64,000 nucleotides of DNA from Anodontia alba (taxonomy: Eukaryota; Mollusca; Bivalvia; Lucinida; Lucinidae), in the NCBI GenBank assembly GCA_964016985.1, contig OZ024823.1, positions 31,564,104-31,628,103 on the forward strand, in the 5' to 3' direction. Below the pieces are notes generated by a model. The model was given only the letters and a program-made list of their open reading frames with translations. It had not been told where the DNA came from and did no database searches. The translations under genes were made by a program, and so were the position numbers. Below are positions 39,901 through 51,900 of this stretch, in pieces (within the stretch, counting starts at the first letter, position 1; every line of letters begins with the position of its first letter).

Positions 39901-42900
39901 GTTTTACGTTTAGGCCGTCATTGAGTCTGAGGCCCGAAGCCATCAACAATGATTGGGTTGACAACTAGGCATGCAGTCTGCCGCATAATATCCAGGCTAT
40001 AGCCAATTCTTTTATAACGGTTAATAAGTTTTCTGAATTGCTCCGAAAAGTTAGATTTACCTACAATTTTTTTTAAATGTGTACACTAAGTCAATGTAAA
40101 ATTCTGGTTCCGATATACCTTGTTGCAGAAACAATCATAAATGACATAAATGAGAAGGTGTATCATGCCGCCTCTGGGACTATCTATTGTTTATTGGTCA
40201 AACACACAAAATCAAATAGAATACAAGTATATTAGCTTGCATAGAAAGACTGGTCTATGCTTCTTCTTCTTCCTATAAAGGACCAGGTCCCATAGGTCCT
40301 TCGTCCTGTGACATGACAGGAAAGCACAGCAATTCTCCAAAACGTCTGTGTTCACTTTAAAGTGACTGATCTGGTTAAAACTATTTACATGTGGTCAATC
40401 GTGCCTGTCCTCTATTCTGCCTGTCGCTGTCTTGTATGTAGATGCCTGGTTTGACGTCTACTTATGTTGTGGACAATTCTGTACAATATGCACAGGCGGT
40501 TGGATTTTCTGTGGTATTCCAAGGTCTCCCAGTTTAGGTTTTTCACCATTTGGGTTACACAGCCTGGTGAGTGATCAGAATAGTTGTTGAAAACATATCA
40601 AGCTGCACGTCATTGTACTTTTTCCAGCATCTGGATATGTTTCTGGCTGACCGGGTCCAGGATGGTGGAGGCATACTTTATGGCCGGGCGGACCATTGCT
40701 GTGTAGGTGGTCTTAACTGGGATTGAGCAGTCCTTGAAGTTACTCCTGAGGAAGCTGAGGGTTCTATTTCCCTTTCCAGTGATATGTTGGATGTGCCTTC
40801 CCCAGGTAAGGTCATCTGAGATTTTGACTCCCTGGTACTTGCATACTTCTGCTATCTGTAGCAGTTACTGATCTGGAGCAGCTTCTTGCACTGGAGAGGA
40901 ATCCTGATGATAGAATATTTTACTGGATGGAAACTCATTTGCAAGGTCCTCTTCCATCCTTCAAGTGATGTGAGGTCTTGCTATAGTATCTCAGCGTCAT
41001 TCTGTTCTTTGATCTGTCGGAACAGGAGAGTGTCATCTACAAAGAGGTATGTGTTGGAGTGGTTGGTCCAATCCAGTAGGTCACTGATATGACACGAAAA
41101 GCAGTGGTCCAAGGACGGTGCCCTGTGTTACGCCTGAGTGGACGTCAGCTTCTGTTGATTTACAGCCATCCAGAACCATCCTCTGTTTCCTGCCACTCAG
41201 AAAGGACCCTATCCATGTCTTCAGGTTTCCTTCTCTGCCATAAAGTCGAGCTTGTGAAGTAATCTGGCATGCAGAACCTTATCAAAGGCTTTCGCAAGGT
41301 CAAGAAGGATTACGTCTACCTGTTTGCAGCTTGATAGGTGCTTTGCGATTTTGTGAATGGTAACCATGAGTTGAGTTTCACATGATCGTTTCTTGTGGAA
41401 CCCATGCTGGTTGTCACACAAAACCTTGAATCTGTCGAAGTGGGACATCACTGCAGACAATGTGCTCAAGAATCTTGCAGGTAAATGAGGTAAGAGACAC
41501 TGGGCAGTAGTTAGCAGCTAAGTGTCTCTCTCCCTTCTTGCAGATGGGACCTATCATAGCCTCCTTCCCGTCTTGGGGTAAACTCCGTTTGTCCAATGAT
41601 GCTTGGAACAGGCTGGCAAGGAAGGGAACAAACTCATCTACTGCAGCTTTGAGCACATGTGTAGGAATCTCAACTAGTCCGGTGGCTTTATGTGGCTGAA
41701 CGTTGGGTAGTAGCTTGTGGACACCTTTTTGGTCAAGTTTGGAATGAACTTGGGCCCATATCTTGGAAATCTTCCAAGTCTTCCTTAGTATATACACTTC
41801 GAAACTGGTTGTTTAATATCTCATTTTTTTCAGATATCCTTCTTCATTCTTTAGGAATGCTACTCTTGTAAATTCCCGTGCTTTGTTTTTCACGTAAAAC
41901 CAAATCTTTTTTGCATTGTGGACTGTTCTGCAGGTCCTCACTCACCACTTCTGTCATGTGGTCTACACTTGACACACTGTGTGTGCCAAACGTAGAGCAA
42001 GCTTTTTTTGTGAAAGCTAATTCTTGGTTATAACACTGAGCAATGAGTGGAAAATAGCACTGGACCAGTCCATGAACTTTCATAAGTGCTTCTTGAGCAA
42101 TGACAAAATCTAAGCTTGTCTACACCAATGGGCACAGACAATGTCTAGTGTAAAAATCTGGTGTATGATTGCTTGAAACATCTTATAATAAAAGAATGCT
42201 TAACTCTTTCCCCGCTAGTGGCGACTTTTGTCATCTGCTGATAACCTTTGCAAACATATGGACCCAGATCAGGCCCAACAAAACGTCGAGCCTGATCTGG
42301 ATCTAAACTGTTTGACACTCTGATGGTATTTTTGAAAGAATTTTTTTGAAAAAGTTAATTAAAAAAATCCACAGACGACAAAAAAAACATGCAAAATTAC
42401 CTAGCATGCAAAGAGTTAAGCCCAAAATAATCTATCAATAAGTTCTAAAACAGTTAGCAGCTGGATGTTTGTTTATTTGTAGCCAAGGTGCTAATGAGTT
42501 AACATGACATCATCTGATGTTTTAACTCAAACACTCAAAATGGGGAAAACACTGCTTGAGGGGTCTAAACAGAGTCATCAGACTGCCCGACCCTCAGGTT
42601 TCTGAATATTGGGCAATTCATGCGTAATGAGTTGATTCATACCTGTTATCCTTCAGAACAGGGCCTTCCAGGATTTCCTCTGCTGAAGGTCTTTTCTTTG
42701 GATCCTATTAAATACAGGTATCACAACATATAACATAAGTATGACATGTCTCAACTACCTATTCATAAACAGTTAGGTTGCAGCGGATGAAATAAGAGGA
42801 TGCCCACATGCCATAAACTTGGTTATTTTTTGGGACAGCCTTATCTTCAAAGAAGCTTGCCCTTAGGGCAAGTCAAAAGTTTTGGTCAAATGTAACTGCC

Positions 42901-45900
42901 CCTACTGCCTTTAATAACAATCAATGCAGTTATGTCGTTTTTGTAGATTATAATAATAAGTTCACATGCTCTACAGCCACCAAGCATTCTGTGATTAAAG
43001 AAAACACTCAGAAAGTCAAGTCAAACAAACAACAAGCAAGTTGAAATAGAGCCCAGCCTGTCCTTCAATCTAATTCTACGTTTGTATTAAAACCCCAGCA
43101 ATATTGAAGACTAGCGTGTGCAATGACTTGATACTTTGGACTTCAATTACGATTTATAAAATAATTAAGAAACACTTCTGTGCTTTATTCCTGATATTTT
43201 TCTTTAAATTCAATTTTTAACCACAACTTGTTCTAAAAGCAATGCAACTTCTGTAGGAAAATGATTGAATTTTTTTTATAAAAAAAAAATCAAAAAGAAG
43301 TTATTTTTCTTTTACAAGTTGTTTTCCTTATCCTTATGTCACATAATACACATGTATTATGAAACGTCCAATGCTCTAGATAAGAGGAGTATCCTGAAAA
43401 TTCTTTTCTTTTTCGTCACAAAAACAAATGTAATGGTTACTCATTAGAACTGCCTCATTAAGATAATTCTAATGAGCACCCAAAACATATATTTTGTGAT
43501 AAAAAATATGAAACATATCCACAGTGTTTGGATGAAAAAAATGTCTTACCTAGAGCAATCAGCATCATTGATGCTACAAACTACCTTATGAATTTCTAAG
43601 TTTTTGATATTCATTTCTATTATACACCACAACCTCTTTATGACACTATTGTTGGGGTCCGTAGCATAAACCGTGTTACTTAAACAACCGTGTTACATCA
43701 ACGCAAAAATGTATGGATTATATTAAAAAATGACCATTTACATTTTTTGGGATCCATCTTTGAACCGTGTTATATCCAAAACCGTGATATAACAAATCGT
43801 GTTATAAAGAGGTTGTAGTGTTAAAACAAACAGCATAAAATATTCACTTTAAAACAGTGACAACAATGTAACAATAAATAAAACTAGTAACTGTGTATTC
43901 AGAGAAAAAAGATGTCCTCCAACCATGAATTTTTCAGTTTTTCTACTACTATGATCTTGCAAATTAGGTCAAGGTTATCGAATGTAATCAGTTCTTTGTT
44001 ATGTTCCAACTATATATCTATGAAAACTTGGTAAGAATCCAATCACTGGTTCACAAGATATTGTGCAGACAAGAAAGTACCATACCGGCGCCAATGCCAA
44101 CGCTTACGCCTACGGTACCTGCACAGAAATCAATATGTTCGCATCCCCATAGTTTCGGGGACATAACTAATGTTTTACAGGTAGTTAATACAAAATGCTT
44201 TAAAATGAGCAGATAAATCTTCGTAAATTTATATCTTATGAATATAAGACCATGTAAAACATGTTTTTAGTAGACATATCACAAAGCATGTAGTCACCTT
44301 TTGTAGCATACTGTTGACTAGTTCTTTGATGGCTGTTGAATAATTTCCATCAATCTGTCCATGTTCACCACACACAATCTCATAGGCTAGTCTCAAATGA
44401 TTCTGGAATACAAAAGCTATGATATATATCCTAAATATCTGGACTGTACTACATGTATGAATTAATTACCAAATTTTACTAATGTAACATGTGTAAGGAA
44501 GTAATTAATTCTTTTTTGCCCTTCGTCTTATCATATTTGCTAAGACCCCTCACTGAACAGGGTAATAAGGATAGAATATCACATTAATCCAAAATATTCA
44601 TAAAACATATCCCAAGGACAATTTTCACTTACTAGTAAGAAAATTCCTTGAAATATGTTTAATGATTTTTTTTATCAATGTGCTATATAGACTCTTTTTT
44701 GCATAACGCAGCTAATACATATTACCTTATTTACCCTAATTATTTAGACAAGCAGGCCTAAGCAAACAGTATAGACCGATATCAGATACCACAGATTGCA
44801 GCATCTGTTCAGAGTCTACACTATCTGCCATTCACTCATTAATATTTTAGATGCACCAAGAGGCAGTAAAGTTGACTTGTTCAAAGTTAAGAATAAGTAT
44901 GGTAAGACATGAGGTGTGAGAATACTTTTAAAAGTAAATAAGTAAAATTGCCTCTCGGTGGACTTCACAGCTCCATAGAAAAGCGCTTTTTACAAGCAAA
45001 AAGTATTTACATACAGTTTTCTTATATCTCCATGAAAGTATACATTGTTGGTACTCACTTGGAGTGTCTTGCTGGGGCACTCGTAATGAGTACTAACGAC
45101 ATATGTTTTCAAAGAGAAATAATAAAAATCTTTAATCTTGATATCCCATTAAGCTAAGATTTCATGACATTTTTCACTATATCATATGGAGGCAAGGCGC
45201 TTCTAATGAGCACCCGCAACATGTGTTTTTGTGGAGAAATAATAAAAACTTTGGTAATTTTCATTTAAAACAAAAAGCCTTATCTGGAGCCATGCAGACT
45301 GTGCAACTACAAAGACCTTTCTACTTATGCAGTCTTAAAGAAACGTATCCTGGCAACATGGTTTATAAAACTTTTGTCATACTCACAAGGTAAGAACAAA
45401 GTCCAGGGAGTGCCACAGTCACAAACCGCAGCCCTTCCCAGACCCCAAGAGGAAGAAAACACCGACAAAAACAAGCACAAACCGAACAAACATACGAAAA
45501 GCACTAAGATTAGCTCTCTCTTCCCCAAGCGAGGTAAGGTAAGGTAAGGTAAGGTGTTGGGGTTTAACGACACGTCAACCCTTGAGGGTCATTTTGTGTC
45601 GTCTCCCAGAGAAAGGGAGAAAAGAGAGAGAAGAGAGAGTAGAGGAGATGAAAGAGAGGGACAGGGAAGAAAGAGGAACAGGAATGAAAGTGAAGAAACA
45701 GAAGAAATAAAAACATTCCCCCTCTACCCTTACCCACTACAAGGATAGCAGGCCTTGCCCAACTGTAAGCCAATATTAGTTGGACGCCCCAGTGATGTAA
45801 GATACACAGCACCTTCGCACCACCCGACCACCCAAGCGAGGTAATCGCAATACTAAAAGGACTGAAAAACGCAAGAACAAAATGACACACGGAAAGTTTG

Positions 45901-48900
45901 TGTTTGTGTTGAGGTTTTACGGCCCAGTCAACCCAATGGGGTCATGTCGAGCGCGGTCAGTTTACCTAACCACACGTTTACTGGGCAGGCTTAGTCCTTT
46001 AAGCGGTTAACCAGTATTGTGCACATTCTTTCGCCAGAAACTGACAACTGCCCTTCTTGAACACACGGAAAGACATACAACAAATCGCCTCGTAGAATAA
46101 ACTACAAGCAACAAAGACTAAGACTAACACCGGGACCACCGCCTTTGAACGGTCAGTAGAGCAAACCACCGGGGGGTTTAAAGCACTTTTACAGCTAGCC
46201 AACTTCACCCTGGGTCCCGATGCCACTCTTAATCACAAATAGAAAAACAGAAAGCAAAATGGGCAGCTGTTGAAGGTGACCAAAATGCTAGCATCACAAC
46301 ACAACGAGTTAAACAGAAAGCAAAGTGGGCAGCTGTTGAAGACGGTGACCACAATGCTAGCATCACAACACATACAGACAAAAAAACAGTACAAAGAGTT
46401 GGAACAACACCAGGACCACCGCCTTAGAACGGTCAGTACAACAAACTACCAGGGGGTTTAAAGCACTTTTACAGCTAGCTAACTTCACCCTGGGTCCCGA
46501 TGCTACTCTTAATACAGAAACACATAAAAATTCGGTTCGCATAAAGGCTCCCAACTCAGTCAATGCATCAAAGCGAAAACATAAAAATCAAATTAATCAC
46601 TATAATAAACAAAGACGAGTACTCATGGCTAATTCTACTGTATGCCAGAGTAAATGAAAACCAATAGTTGAACCACGGCGGGCCAAGCCAAAAACATATC
46701 GTCAAGCCCCAACCCACTGGTTAAAGTTTTACGAAGAGACCGTCATTGAGTCTGAGGCCCGAACCGCCGTCGTGCAAATAAAGAATGAAGCATAGCCATC
46801 AACAATGATTGGGCTGACAACTAGGCATGCAGTCTGCCGCATAATATCCAGGCTATAGCCAATTCTTTTATAACGGTTAATAAGTTTTCTGAATTGCTCC
46901 GAAAAGTTAGAGTTACCTACATTTTTTCTAAATCTGTACACTAAGTCACCGTAAATTTCTGGTTCCGATATACCTTGTTGCAGAAGTGTTTTCAGACTGA
47001 CGCTATATTTTTCTAACAATGCACTGTGTCTGCGATAAAATTTCGAAAACGCCTTACGAAGTTTAAAATAACGATAGCCCTGCCTAAGAGGTTTGGCAGT
47101 AAGGGCTTTATTACGGTAGTTAAAGTCATTAAGATTTGAAGATGCTCTAGCGAATCTAATAAGTTGAGATATGTATACCCAATATGAGGTATGCCGGGGG
47201 ACATCGCCATCCAGAAAAGGGAAATTGACTATATCAAAATCAAAATCGTCCCGTTTATCATAAATTTTGGTGGAAACTGTACCATTAGATATACATAGAT
47301 TCAAATCCAAAAACGATGCCTCGGTATCTGAAAAATTTGCTCTATTTAATTGGAGTCCTGTAGGGTATATCCGGTCCACCATTTGGTCAAAGTAAATATT
47401 GTCAATATTTAATAAATCGTCATCTAGAAGTTGAATTGAAAGCCTCAATAATGTCAGCCTGATTTTCACGTGAGAGAGACTTCATGAAATCTCTCTCATA
47501 ACAAAAAAGAAACAAATCTGCAACAAGAGGAGCACAATTAGTTCCCATCGGAATACCAATAGTTTGCCTATAAAGTTTAGTTCCAAATCTAATAAAAAAT
47601 ATTATCCAAAAGATAATATTAACACCTCAACTCAGCTTTATGAAATTATCTCTGCTAATAAATATGAAAATGCCAACAATAGTTGGCATTGTCATATTTA
47701 TTAGCAGAGAAATTTTCACGCTTAGCTCTGTTTAGCAAGAAAGAATTTATAATTATTGATAATTTGAGATTCATTAGCAGGAAAAAATTCATGCTCAGCT
47801 GAGTTGCGCACTTAGACAGTTCTTAAAACCGCGAAGCCAGATGTACCCTTTGTTCATTTGAAACCATTTTGACAAGTTGGACTAATTTCCTTCATACAAC
47901 CTTGCTCCTAGCATCGTTAGTAGCAAATTACTGTGTTTATTCGCATTGCTGCGTTTATCCGCATTACTGTGTTTATCCACAATACTGGAACATCTTACCT
48001 CCTTGTCACACCTGTCCTTAAATTTCAACACATGCATTTCACTAACTCTACACACACCTCTTGATGAGAGCGCTTGATAAATGGCAACAGTGTAGACCCT
48101 GATCAGTTGCCACAATCTGCAGAATTCGATCTGAGTTTACACTGTTTGCTCACCCCTGTCAGCCACAGAGCTGGAGGTTATTATAGTGCCCTTTATAAGA
48201 AACACAGCAACTTACAGTTCCCTGAAAGGTTCTTGTGAGTGTAAGAAGTTCAAATAGAACACAGCCAAGAGCCCAGATGTCTGTTTTGTAGTCATATCTG
48301 CAACAACATAGCATGTACCAGATTTATCTTACTGTCCTTTTGACATCATTGAGAGAGAAGAGTTTTTGCTTGGGGTTTTATTTCAAATGAAAATATTTTC
48401 TTCTGACTGATCATAACTTATCAGACACCTTTTATCTTTTGTTTCTGTATTTTGGTCTCAAATATTTACCCTACATTATATTTACAGCCAAAAATGGGTC
48501 TAAATTATAAAATTTCTACAGTAAACTTTTTTTTCTAAATTTCTTCTAAGAAAATACCTGTACTTTTAAATTTCTTTGCTGATTTTTAATTGTTGATATT
48601 TTATGACATTACTGTGACAATATCAGAAAATAAGAACAAGAGGAATTTTATAAAAAAAATTGTCTAATTTATCTACCCTAAAAAGACAATTTGCATGAAA
48701 TGCCAAAGCCTTTTTCTGGGAAAAATAAGAAAAATTATTTCAAAATGTTGCCAAATGAAACTTTACCCAGCATGCTAAGCATTTAACAACTCTTAAAATG
48801 TAACACCTCTACAAAAGTCAAATACATGTGATGCATTTTTCCTCTAAGTGGGCATTTATGTTGAGAAATACTGTAAACTGTAAGAAACCTGAACACACAA

Positions 48901-51900
48901 ACAATACAGAAATCTGACATTCAGCCCACCATTTAGTATTTGTGTCATGAAATGTGCACAATCAAACTCACTTGTCCCCTTTCATCAGTTCTGGAGACAT
49001 ATACAGTGGGGTACCAGCTACCTGAAATATATATAGAAAATCTGGGCCCAGTTGTTCAAAGCGTCGTTAGCTTAACGAGCTCGTTAAGGGTCATTTCATT
49101 AACTGTTTTAGCGGATTCAATATACAATATTTTGATATTTTTTGCTGAAAAAATGTGAGTAGCTTTTGCACTGCAAAAGCTACTCACATTTTTTCAGCAA
49201 ACAATATCAAAATATTTGCATATCACTCGATGTAAATTTTAACGAATCGTTAACTAACGACATCGTTAGCTTTGAACAACTGGGCCCAGTTTAATTTTCT
49301 ATGTAAAATGTTATACAGTGAAACCTCCACTAAAGGTCACCTTGGCATGCTGGTGGCATTTCCTAGGTACCTTCACATACAGTTCTGGAACAACAGCCAC
49401 CTCCCTATAACCTCCTTTTTTAACCCTTAAAGCGCCAATCACAACAATTGTCGTCTGCTTTGTCTTCTGCCGGTTACTTTAGAAGTCATTGTTGCAAACA
49501 ATGTGGACCCAGATCAGACTGCTCCTTTAGGAGCAGTCTGATCTGGGTCCACATTGTTTGCCTATATGCAAAAATAGGTTTGAAAAGTTTGCAAGAATAT
49601 TCAGCAGACGGCATAAACAGACGACATTTTCAGATGCAGATTTTCTTGGCATTTTAAGGGTTAAGATTCCAAAAGTGCTGTTTTTTATGTATTTAACCTC
49701 TCTACAACAGCCACCTATCTGCAACAGTCAGTCTTAAAATTTCCCTTGAGTAGCCATTATAAAGTGGTTGCACTGTAATGTGATACTTAGTGCAAAAACC
49801 CACTCAAAGCTCTAGCTTTTTAATTGCATAATATGTTTTTCTCGATAGAAAGAGGAACTGAGAAAATGCAGTGAGTTATCTCCCTGCAACAAACAGCCAA
49901 ATGGGCAATTTTAGCACAATGATGGATCAAGAATGATAATACCTTGATGGTTTTATCATAGAGGTACATTAGAATAGTACATATACTTGTGCAATATCAA
50001 TAATTCATCATTTCCAATTTTTACTTTAATGTTTTTCAACAATAGATTAACTTATAAGACAAACAATACTCCAAACTATTCCCTATGTATCATGAATACT
50101 TTGAAAACCGTATTAAATGTGAGGTGTACTATGCCTATTTTCTCTCATTGCCACTTGGAGGTACATGTATAATGAAAACAATAAAGTGTATTCATTACTA
50201 GAACAATTGTACCCATCTATTTAATTATGGGCAGATAATTTGTTGCATTTTCCAATTACAATTTCCAAATTAATACTTTCTTCTAAACTAACTACAGTAA
50301 CTTTCTTATCTCCCCATGAAACATACATGTTATCAGTACTGATTAGAATTACCTCCCTAAGGTAATTCTAATTATGCATAACCATATGTCTTCTTGTAGT
50401 AATAAGAAAAATAACATAAGTTCTAGCAGATTCACAGAGGTAAAAACACCCTGAATTTCAAAATACAGAAAATATTTTCCAAAGGATTTGCAAATCCAAT
50501 ACACAAACAAGTGCATTAGCATGAGTTTGTTTATAAGATTTGCAAATCTCGAGGGAAATATTTCCTGTATTAATCTCAAGGTGTATGAAATTATGTCTTA
50601 CATACCATAAAAAAAGAAACAAAAAAAAAAACAATTTTTTCTTCAGATTTTGTTTTATACTATATTGACGTTTTCAAATGATCAAGGCTATGGGATACCT
50701 TTACCTTTACCTATAAATGATACAGTAACAATTTTATTTTTTACTTACAGTTTCTGCCAACTGGCTCTGTGATTCCAGTATTTTTGAGATTCCAAAGTCA
50801 CCAAGTTTGAGAAGATCTGTCTTTGTCATGAATATATTGAGTGACTTTACATCCCTGCAATGTCATCAAATATACACAGTAACTTTCAAAACCTTTGCAC
50901 AGACACTCCAGTTTTATTTGTACTGTTCATCTTTATGCAGTAGTGAAATGGAGAAAAAGAATATTCTGTGGCCTTATAAAAGCTTACAAAAAAACAACAA
51001 CAAGAAACAGTTAGATAACAAAATCATTTCATCACGAAAACATACCTATATAGTTTTGACTCCCTTAAACCCCACTTTTATATAGTAAAACTGGGGTTTA
51101 CAGGGGTATACATTATTTTTCTTATTTCTGCTCAAAACATAGACTGTGGGTACTTGTTAGAAGCAGAAATATGAAAAATATCAGAGTTTTTTTTTTATCT
51201 GAAAATTTTCTACTTTTGGAGGTGAAATTTTCTATATATTTGAATAGGTGTATTTGCGTAATGTGCTGCAACAATACAGTGAAACCTGTGTCAAGCAAGC
51301 ACCTAAAGGAAAGGGAACTACAGTAACTGCCCAGAGGGTAATGAATAGCCCCTGCAGGTGCCATATCTTAATTATAAAATATTGTAAGTCAGTGACAATG
51401 ATATATGGCAAAATCAATGGAGCATGAAATATAGGCCACTGACCCACATATAAGTATATAAGATCAATCTCTGAGTGACACTGATCTATTATCCCAAATA
51501 TAACTTTTCTCGAGTAAATAGTCTTCAAGACATAATGCAAAATTGCTGAACCATAAAATATAGGTTACTGATCAACATATACTTGAGAGGTCAATCTGAT
51601 GTGTCACATTGACCCATTATACCAACTATGCTGTTAATCCATTAAATAATCTAGAAGATATTAAGCAAAATCACTAGACCATGAAATATATGCTGATTTT
51701 ATTTACTTTGAGGTCAAACTTTGGGTCACACTGTGTCATTATCTAAAAATCGGATACTTAGGCACCAAACAGTGGGAGATTTCAGACAAAATCAATGGAC
51801 TATTAAATATAGGTCACAAAGACTTACATTTATTTTGAGGTAAAATGCTGTGTCATGATACTGATCCACAACCCAAAACTATGATAGTCATACATCAAGT

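Larger units (their letters stand above)
45389..47600 (-). mobile_element. Retroelement R copy with RT fragment, two nested SINEs
   Basis: On the minus strand the RT part begins near 47600 with [20 protein letters not shown] and [18 protein letters not shown] frameshift follows, then [20 protein letters not shown] and a 246-codon open frame to 46729. The IPMG and xDD motifs are RT motifs, and the pattern resembles Penelope-like elements (provisional). The 3' region (45389-46728) matches other R copies. It is interrupted at 45538-45833 and 45897-46061 by SINEs with 11-base target duplications, and holds a partial internal duplication. Confidence 0.8.

Noticed and set aside
45600..45700. Purine-rich frame encoding Arg/Glu-rich protein
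   Set aside because: It is a GAGA-rich stretch inside a SINE, not a gene.
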